Below are positions 58,052-64,000 of a DNA stretch of 64,000 bases, in pieces. The stretch lies in contig JAJACI010000003.1 in assembly GCA_022601595.1 (NCBI GenBank), positions 1-64,000 of the forward strand, given 5' to 3'. Both the position numbers and the translations under genes were made by a program. Source of the stretch: Chlamydiia bacterium (GTDB lineage Bacteria > Chlamydiota > Chlamydiia > Chlamydiales > 2-12-FULL-49-11). Position 1 is the first letter of the stretch. Every line of letters begins with the position of its first letter. The notes beneath the pieces are model-generated. The model saw nothing but the letters and a program-made list of their open reading frames with translations. It searched no databases and was not told the DNA's origin.

Positions 58052-58942
58052 ATGAATTTTACAAGAGAACCAATATTAGAAACAATAATAGCAGCAAAAG
58101 AAGGTTTTAAGTTAAGGCTTAAGAGCACAAAGAATGATGGAGCAGCAGAATATTTAGTAGACGCTGTAGAGGTAGTGTCTTTTGGAACCACCTTTTTCTA
58201 TAGATCAGGAGAGCCGGCGCATACCTTTTTTGTGCCAGCGCAAGATTTTGAAATAGTACAAGTTAGGCAGGCAAGACTGATGCTTAAAACTCCTGTTGAT
58301 AAAGCAGTGAAGATCGCAGGTGGAGCAGAGGCTGGTAAAAAATCTTCAACAGAGAAAACAACTGATAAGAAAAAGAAAAAAGCTTCAAAAGAGGCAAAAA
58401 GTGCAAAGTCTTCAGAGAAAAAAGAGATTGCAGAGGTAACATCTGAAAAGAAAGCTGCTCCTGCAGCAGCTGAAAAGAAAGATGCTCCTGCAAAAAAAGC
58501 CCATAAAGGGAGAACAACAAGAAAAACAGCTTCAAAAGATCAGAAGGTGAAGGGTGATGATGAAGCAGCACCTAAAGAGATCATGCAGCCATCAATGTTT
58601 AGCCACCTTCTAAGGCCGCCGGAAGCATTGATATCTGATACCATTGGTCAGTATCAAGATATTATTGACAAGCAAAATGAAGAAAAGGCAGATGATAAGA
58701 AAGAGGCGATGGTAAATGTAACCAGCGAATCTGTGGAGCAAAAAGTCGAGGCAGTTATTGCAGATACAAGCTCAGAGCTTGAAAATGTAACCTCAGAGCA
58801 ATTAGCTCCTCCAAAAGAGTTGGTCTCTGAAAAGATCGCTTCTGAAATGGCAGAGGAAAAGCCTTTAACATTGAAAGAAAAGATGAAAAAAGTCCTTTCG
58901 CCATCAATAAAAGAACCTGCAAATAAGACAGATTCTGAGTAG
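58052..58942 (+). CDS. Conserved-looking N-terminal domain followed by Lys/Ala/Glu-rich low-complexity tail
   Basis: 296 aa; Lys/Ala/Glu-rich from aa ~95; immediately after gap. Confidence 0.65.
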   Translation: MNFTREPILETIIAAKEGFKLRLKSTKNDGAAEYLVDAVEVVSFGTTFFYRSGEPAHTFFVPAQDFEIVQVRQARLMLKTPVDKAVKIAGGAEAGKKSSTEKTTDKKKKKASKEAKSAKSSEKKEIAEVTSEKKAAPAAAEKKDAPAKKAHKGRTTRKTASKDQKVKGDDEAAPKEIMQPSMFSHLLRPPEALISDTIGQYQDIIDKQNEEKADDKKEAMVNVTSESVEQKVEAVIADTSSELENVTSEQLAPPKELVSEKIASEMAEEKPLTLKEKMKKVLSPSIKEPANKTDSE

Positions 58943-58964
58943 TTTGCTTGACTATAAAAGTGTT

Positions 58965-59050
58965 TATTTTGAATATCTTTTTCACTTTCCCAGTCTCTGA
59001 GTAGTATACGTACACCATCGACTGGGAAATTAAAAAATCTCTATTAAAAA
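58965..59050. repeat. Family-2 inverted repeat, copy 2
   Basis: TTATTTTGA..CTTTCCCAGTC [TCTGAGTAGTATACGTACACCATC] GACTGGGAAAT..; about 80% identical to 2866-2954. Confidence 0.85.
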
Positions 59051-59201
59051 ACACCTTTCTGAAAGTAAGAAGTTCTTTATTAGTGGTAATGACTATTTTA
59101 AGGGATTAAAATAACTGACTATTAAAATAAAGATTGACACTGTTGTTTTTTCAGCTTAAATGTTATAATTTTGTTAAGAATAATTAAACAAGAGAGCGAA
59201 T

Positions 59202-60215
59202 ATGAAACTATTTGAAAATTACACCTTAAAAGTGACTGCTGATACAGAAAATATAGTAGAAGAAATTAAAAAAATAATTGAACCTGAAAATTTGGACACA
59301 GTTGATCAAGGGATTGTTAAACTAGCTCGTCAAGAGTTTCAGAGGAATAAATTAGTACATGTAAGCCGAGCTCGTTTATCTAATAGCCTTCTATGTCTTG
59401 GGATTGTAGTATTATTGTCTGCAGGACCCACTCTTTATGCTAGCAAAAGAAAAGCTGGAATCCTAGGAGTTATGGCTGCTGTTTGTCTTATTGCTCGACA
59501 TTGTTTTAACATTAAATTTAAATCTTTAGTGAATAGTATCATAACAGATGAGACCCCTAAAAATGAATTAGGTGTTTATAAGCGTGCTTTAGCAAGCCCG
59601 CCTTCTTTCTTATCGTTTTTAGCCCCCCATAGATTGGTTCATCATATGTCAGATATCCAGGTATTAGCAAGCAATGGAAAAAAAGAAGAGCTTGTTTATG
59701 AATTGTATTTAATAGAAGAGGAAGATAAGAGAAAAATTACAGCTTCCAGCACGCTATCTTATGTAAAGGATATAGAAACTGCTCAATTGCTTGTGGAGAG
59801 ATTTGAAGCAAGATTCGACATGAAGCGTTTATCTAGAATTACTTTGCGAGATGTCAATGATGACTTATTGAAATTTTTGATTTCTCGTCGTAAGAATGAA
59901 GCTGAAAACGAATTTGATAGTAAGCTTGCTGGAGCAGATAGTTCTTATAGAACCTATCTAGAAACTCTTCTTTATAGGGAGTTTTATAAAAGTAACGAAA
60001 AGCCAACTGACTCGGTGTCTATAACAAACATTGATTTTAATCTATTTAGTAAGAGTGACATTGAAAATGTATTTGATTTATTAAACGTTAGCTCTGAACT
60101 AAGAAATGCTAGTGACTCAGATGCTTTACATAAAAGTTTGAATGATAATGGCTTTCCTGTTCGGAAGCAAGTGGTAGTTGGTATCTTTAGTGTATTAGCA
60201 AGAGCATCAGAATAG
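59202..60215 (+). CDS. Hypothetical protein with bilobed hydrophobic hairpin, candidate inclusion-membrane (Inc-like) protein
   Basis: 337 aa; LLCLGIVVLLSAGPTLY-ASKRKAG-ILGVMAAVCLIARHCF. Confidence 0.7.
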   Translation: MKLFENYTLKVTADTENIVEEIKKIIEPENLDTVDQGIVKLARQEFQRNKLVHVSRARLSNSLLCLGIVVLLSAGPTLYASKRKAGILGVMAAVCLIARHCFNIKFKSLVNSIITDETPKNELGVYKRALASPPSFLSFLAPHRLVHHMSDIQVLASNGKKEELVYELYLIEEEDKRKITASSTLSYVKDIETAQLLVERFEARFDMKRLSRITLRDVNDDLLKFLISRRKNEAENEFDSKLAGADSSYRTYLETLLYREFYKSNEKPTDSVSITNIDFNLFSKSDIENVFDLLNVSSELRNASDSDALHKSLNDNGFPVRKQVVVGIFSVLARASE

Positions 60216-60282
60216 TGAAAAAGGAGCTTGATAATATTGTAGCGGAAAGGCTATAATATCGTCACTTCGAGAGAAGATTTCT

Positions 60283-60366
60283 GCTCAGATGGTGGAATTG
60301 GTAGACACAAGGGACTTAAAATCCCTTGCTCTTATGGGCGTGCAGGTTCAAGTCCTGTTCTGAGCA
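60283..60366 (+). tRNA. tRNA-Leu(UAA)
   Basis: Acceptor GCTCAGA/TCTGAGC, AAGGGA-CTTAAAA-TCCCTT anticodon arm, GCAGGTTCAAGTCCTGT T-arm. Confidence 0.95.
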
Positions 60367-60370
60367 AATG

Positions 60371-60406
60371 AAAAAAGATCTTATCCAATGGGTAAGGTCT
60401 TTTTTT
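60371..60406 (+). terminator. Rho-independent terminator after tRNA-Leu
   Basis: AAAAAAGATCTTATCC AATG GGTAAGGTCTTTTTT. Confidence 0.9.
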
Positions 60407-60446
60407 ATTTCAGAGTTGGGAGTGATCAATAAGATCCTAATGACTA

Positions 60447-60534
60447 TATAGTCATTACCGTTTCTTATGACGCACTTATCAAAAAGCTACAAAAATTTAT
60501 TGAACAGTATGGCATATAAAACGCTAACGACCAT
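60447..60534. repeat. Family-3 palindrome, internally deleted copy
   Basis: TATAGTCATTACCGTTTCTTATG...TTATCAAAAAGCTACAAAAATTT...CGCTAACGACCATA. Confidence 0.82.
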
Positions 60535-60580
60535 AGGTTATAACAAGATATTATTAAAGTATAGTGTAGAGTTTTCAAGA

Positions 60581-60979
60581 CTACAGTATTCTTGAGTTCT
60601 TATTTTCTATGAGAAGGCATCCTGCGGTTTCAAATTGGTAGGGCATTGAAAAATAGTTAGATACATATGAGAGTAGGGGATTATGTCCTACAAGAAGGCT
60701 ATCACCGGAGAGTGTTTGGATAAACTCATAGAGTATTTTTGGATCTGTATTTGGTTTTAGGAGCTCGATCTGTTGTATTTTTATATTTCCCGCAAGAAGA
60801 TGTGCTGTTTGAATGGCGCGCGTTTTTGGGCTGCTATACACGTTATCGTATGTAATACCATCTGCCATAAGCTTTTCTAGCAGATGGTTTATTTCCTCTT
60901 TGCCTTTGTTAGAAAGCCCTTCCTTTGGGTCTATGTATTTAGGGTTATAGTCCCCGTGTCTTACTAGTAAAATAGTCAT
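60581..60979 (-). CDS. Histidine phosphatase superfamily protein (SixA-like)
   Basis: LLVRHGDYNP N-terminal RHG motif, SSPKTRAIQTAHLL, LLVGHNPLLS. Confidence 0.85.
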   Translation of the reverse strand: MTILLVRHGDYNPKYIDPKEGLSNKGKEEINHLLEKLMADGITYDNVYSSPKTRAIQTAHLLAGNIKIQQIELLKPNTDPKILYEFIQTLSGDSLLVGHNPLLSYVSNYFSMPYQFETAGCLLIENKNSRIL

Positions 60980-61048
60980 GAATTTACTATCTTATATTTA
61001 TATACTATTTGTATACTTATTTTATACTTTGTTTAGAAAAGGAGGCAT

Positions 61049-61414
61049 ATGACTGGTTCTCTACTACCAATAGACGATAATTTACGTGCATCGGGAGAGT
61101 TATTATCTAATCTTGAGACGATGTATATTTTTCCTGAAGCGGAGCAGTTAAAAGATACCATTATTAAGGAATTAGATAAAAATACTTTTTGTAAAAATCT
61201 ATCAAAGGATCGTGATATAAGGGATTCAATTATGAATGCTTTTATGCAGATAGCTGATTTTTTAGATAAAAAGAAGATCACAGAGGATTTCTATTGTTAT
61301 ATTCTAAATACCATCCATTTCTTTGTTCCCGTCAATATAAAAGACGAATACAAAAGAAGGGTGCAATCTTTATTCAAGAGAGTTTTGTGGAGTCACAAAA
61401 AGCCCTGTTATTGA
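61049..61414 (+). CDS. Hypothetical protein
   Basis: 121-aa ORF with AAAAGGAGG SD. Confidence 0.6.
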   Translation: MTGSLLPIDDNLRASGELLSNLETMYIFPEAEQLKDTIIKELDKNTFCKNLSKDRDIRDSIMNAFMQIADFLDKKKITEDFYCYILNTIHFFVPVNIKDEYKRRVQSLFKRVLWSHKKPCY

Positions 61415-61459
61415 TCAATATAAAGTGTGTGACTACATTTTTTATATTCTATTTTTTCA

Positions 61460-61627
61460 TTAAGGAGACTCTGAAAAACGAGCAGTTTTATAATCTCCCA
61501 GATTTCTTATAAATCCTATTTTTCGTGGCGCCCCATCCCTACAGGGATGCCGCTTACTCCAAAATAGGATTTATTTCACAAAATCTGAAGAAATTCTAAA
61601 AAGTGCAGTTATTCAGAGTCTCCTTAA
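61460..61627 (-). repeat. Family-1 palindromic element (full copy)
   Basis: TTAAGGAGACTCTGAAAAACGAGCAG...CATCCCTACAGGGATG...TTCAGAGTCTCCTTAA. Confidence 0.93.
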
Positions 61628-62306
61628 AAAACTTATCGATAAGGTTTATGGTTTTTATATCTTTACAAATCCAGCTGTGGCCTGCATTTACATATTCGTG
61701 GTGGTGAGGAGTCTTTAGGCATGATTCAGAAACAGCCACTTTCCCGTCATTTCTCCCTTCAAATAGCGGATTGAATCCAAAGGTTCCCGAGATTACTAGA
61801 ACTTTTGCTGTTTTTGGAAAGTCTCCAAGATGAGAGAAGCCGCCCTCAGGTGTGGAGTATAGGTCTTTGCCGCTACCTGCTCCAAATATTTTTCTTATCC
61901 ATCCAGCTTTTCCTAAAACGCGTGCTATTTTAGATCCATTTGTGGGGGAGGATATCAAAGTTATTTTTCCATGTTTTGCGCTATCTGGGCAATCGGGGTG
62001 GTTAAGGGCGGCTTTTAAGACTAGGCCGCCTAATGAGAATGCTACAAAGTTTATGGGGGTATTTATATCAGAGAGAGCGTTTAATCTAGCAACAAGGTCT
62101 TTTGCATGTGCTTTTATAGTTTTATCTCTACTTTTATATTTATAGTTTTCTACATCGTGCCCATTTTTGCGGAAGATGCCGTTCATGGAGTTCATAGATC
62201 GGTGGTTCATAAATCCGTGAATAAGTATAAGCTTCTCTTTTTTACTATTCGCCATTAGAGGGTGCGCTTGAAGCGCTAGGAATATTAGAAAAGCAAAGAT
62301 TTTCAT
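61596..62306 (-). CDS. Exported alpha/beta hydrolase (PGAP1/lipase-like)
   Basis: LILIHGFMNHRSM, FVAFSLGGLVLKAAL; signal peptide; C-terminal KETLNNCTF encoded by family-1 terminus. Confidence 0.75.
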   Translation of the reverse strand: MKIFAFLIFLALQAHPLMANSKKEKLILIHGFMNHRSMNSMNGIFRKNGHDVENYKYKSRDKTIKAHAKDLVARLNALSDINTPINFVAFSLGGLVLKAALNHPDCPDSAKHGKITLISSPTNGSKIARVLGKAGWIRKIFGAGSGKDLYSTPEGGFSHLGDFPKTAKVLVISGTFGFNPLFEGRNDGKVAVSESCLKTPHHHEYVNAGHSWICKDIKTINLIDKFFKETLNNCTF

Positions 62307-62309
62307 ATT

Positions 62310-63494
62310 TTATCTGATAAAGGATTTTAACTTATCAAAGAAAGACTTGGTGTTAGGGGAGTTGCTTGATCCTAAAGACTCACCAAGCTCTCCTAGGAGC
62401 TTCTTTTGCTTAGTACTTAGGTTCACAGGAGTTTCAACGTGGATACGCACTAAAAGATCGCCGATGCCGCTACCGTGAACGTTATGGAATCCTTTTCCTT
62501 TAATACGAAGTGTTTTGCCTGTTGCACATCCCTCTGGGATGGTTAGCAGGAAACTTTCTTTGGTAAGTGTTGGAATCTCTTTTTTAGCGCCAAGGGCTGC
62601 GTCTGTAAAAGATATTGGTAGATCAACATATATATCATCGCCTTCCCGTTGAAATACTTCGTGATTTCTTACAGTGATATATACGTATAGGTCGCCTGCG
62701 GGACCGCCATTTTCGCCATCATCTCCAAATCCGCCCATTTTTAGACGCATTCCAGAGTCGATGCCTGCAGGAATTTGAATTTTTACTGTTTCTTTTTTCT
62801 TCTCTTTACCGTTCCCGTGGCATTTAGAGCATGCTTTTGCAATCATGCTGCCGCTACCGTGGCAGGTAGGGCATGTAGTTGTCATCGAGAAGAAACCTCT
62901 TGTCTGCTGCACTTGTCCGACGCCATTGCAGGTACTGCATGTTTTGATGTCAGATTTGCTTTCAGCCCCCGAGCCGTTACATTTATTACAGGAGATATTT
63001 CTATTGATAATAGCTTCTTTTGTGACGCCATTTGCTGCATCTTCAAAATCAATGGTTAGGGAAAGTTTTTTTGAGGCGCCCTGCGTGGGGTAGTTACCGC
63101 CTCCACCTTGACCGCCGCCACCTTGTTGCTCAAAGCCGAAGATGTTATCAAACATAGATCCGCCGCCCTGGCCTCCGCCCTGACCGCCACCGCCAAAAGC
63201 TCCCATGAATGTACGAAGCGCCTCTTCCATAGATGAGAATCCCTGAGCGCCACCGCCCATTCCTCCCATTCCACCACGAAGGCCTTCTTCGCCATACTGA
63301 TCGTATATTTGACGTTTTTTGTCATCTGATAATGTTTCATATGCTTCAGAGATTTTCTTGAACTTATCTTGCGCTGTCGAATCATCAGGATTTTTATCCG
63401 GATGGTACTTTACAGCTAGCTTACGATACGCTTTTTTTATCTCTGCGGCCGTCGCGTCTTTTGCGACACCTAAAACATTATAGAAATCTGCCAT
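62310..63494 (-). CDS. dnaJ: Chaperone protein DnaJ
   Basis: J domain [10 protein letters not shown] region, four CxxCxGxG zinc motifs. Confidence 0.97.
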   Translation of the reverse strand: MADFYNVLGVAKDATAAEIKKAYRKLAVKYHPDKNPDDSTAQDKFKKISEAYETLSDDKKRQIYDQYGEEGLRGGMGGMGGGAQGFSSMEEALRTFMGAFGGGGQGGGQGGGSMFDNIFGFEQQGGGGQGGGGNYPTQGASKKLSLTIDFEDAANGVTKEAIINRNISCNKCNGSGAESKSDIKTCSTCNGVGQVQQTRGFFSMTTTCPTCHGSGSMIAKACSKCHGNGKEKKKETVKIQIPAGIDSGMRLKMGGFGDDGENGGPAGDLYVYITVRNHEVFQREGDDIYVDLPISFTDAALGAKKEIPTLTKESFLLTIPEGCATGKTLRIKGKGFHNVHGSGIGDLLVRIHVETPVNLSTKQKKLLGELGESLGSSNSPNTKSFFDKLKSFIR

Positions 63495-63499
63495 ATAAT

Positions 63500-63688
63500 T
63501 TAACTAACTCTTCTTTTTTTGTTATATTTCATTGCTTGCTTTTCTTTTGCTTTCTTCTTTATAGATGGCTTAAGGTGGTATCTGTTAGCTTTTACAGACT
63601 TCATCACGCCTTCTTTATCAATTTTCTTTTTTAACGCGCGAAGTGATTTTTCTAATGTCTCACCAATACGAACTTTAACTGTTATCAT
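63500..63688 (-). CDS. rpsU: Ribosomal protein S21
   Basis: Basic 62-aa protein, [27 protein letters not shown]; adjacent to dnaJ. Confidence 0.9.
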   Translation of the reverse strand: MITVKVRIGETLEKSLRALKKKIDKEGVMKSVKANRYHLKPSIKKKAKEKQAMKYNKKRRVS

Positions 63689-63775
63689 GTACTTTTGTAT
63701 CCTTTGTTGATATACTCGCTAGGTACTATACCACAGGCGGCTAATATCTTTCAAATCCTAATTTCATCATAAAAA

Positions 63776-64000
63776 TTATTTATCTTCAGAGTATACCGCA
63801 GAGATTGCAAATCGAATAAAACCTCGATTTACTACACCAGGAGAGAAATCAGAATTGGATCCGCTAATAAAACTTGCATCAGCAGCCTTTTGGCTCATTA
63901 ATTGCTGCACAACAGCTCTGTTAGGAGCGGCATGCAAAGTGGTATAGTGATTTTTAAATAGATACAAATCATTATGGGCTTGTAAATTATCAGGAAAGAT
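63776..64000 (-). CDS. C-terminal part of a protein running off the window
   Basis: Frame stays open from 63776 to the window end (IFPDNLQAHNDLYLFKNHYTT...). Confidence 0.65.
   Translation of the reverse strand: MFPDNLQAHNDLYLFKNHYTTLHAAPNRAVVQQLMSQKAADASFISGSNSDFSPGVVNRGFIRFAISAVYSEDK

Noticed and set aside
58284-58571. Leu-rich antisense ORF (95 aa)
   Set aside because: Mirror of the Lys/Glu-rich coding tract on the plus strand; composition artefact.
62775-63093. Plus-strand ORFs within dnaJ
   Set aside because: Arise from the repetitive Gly-rich and zinc-finger codons of dnaJ on the minus strand.

Overview
This 64 kb, AT-rich window is a chlamydial (Chlamydiae) chromosome segment, most likely from an environmental or Parachlamydiales-type lineage rather than Chlamydia proper. 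The assignment rests on protein families plus gene order, recalled from C. trachomatis and not searched. Recognisable blocks are: cysJ; gltX/tsp/EUO-like regulator/recJ/secDF/uppS/cdsA/cmk-plsC; trxA/trmL/mip-type FKBPs/aspS/hisS/uhpC/dnaE/.../rsbW/.../dacF; rsmA/SurA-like/rsmB; DoxX/lnt/lpxC/fabZ/lpxA/fmt; the S10-spc-alpha ribosomal cluster through secY, rpoA and rplQ; gap; tRNA-Leu(UAA); and dnaJ/rpsU. The part not explained by housekeeping genes is a family of about 165-168 bp near-palindromic, MITE-like elements. Their termini are TTAAGGAGACTCTGATAAAC...GTTTATCAGAGTCTCCTTAA, with a central CATCCC-NNNN-GGGATG hairpin. At least 12 full or near-full copies are present, plus solo termini, a 45 bp mini-copy, a head-to-tail tandem triplet sharing its TTAA borders, and a diverged relic with a compensatory base-pair change. 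Copies sit at gene 3' ends, and at least six genes take their stop codon from the element terminus. Several copies bracket lineage-specific, often membrane or Inc-like, ORFs that interrupt otherwise conserved synteny. Two other inverted-repeat families are present: a stem with a 24-nt loop, and a roughly 160 bp palindrome. No CRISPR array, rRNA or autonomous transposase was found.
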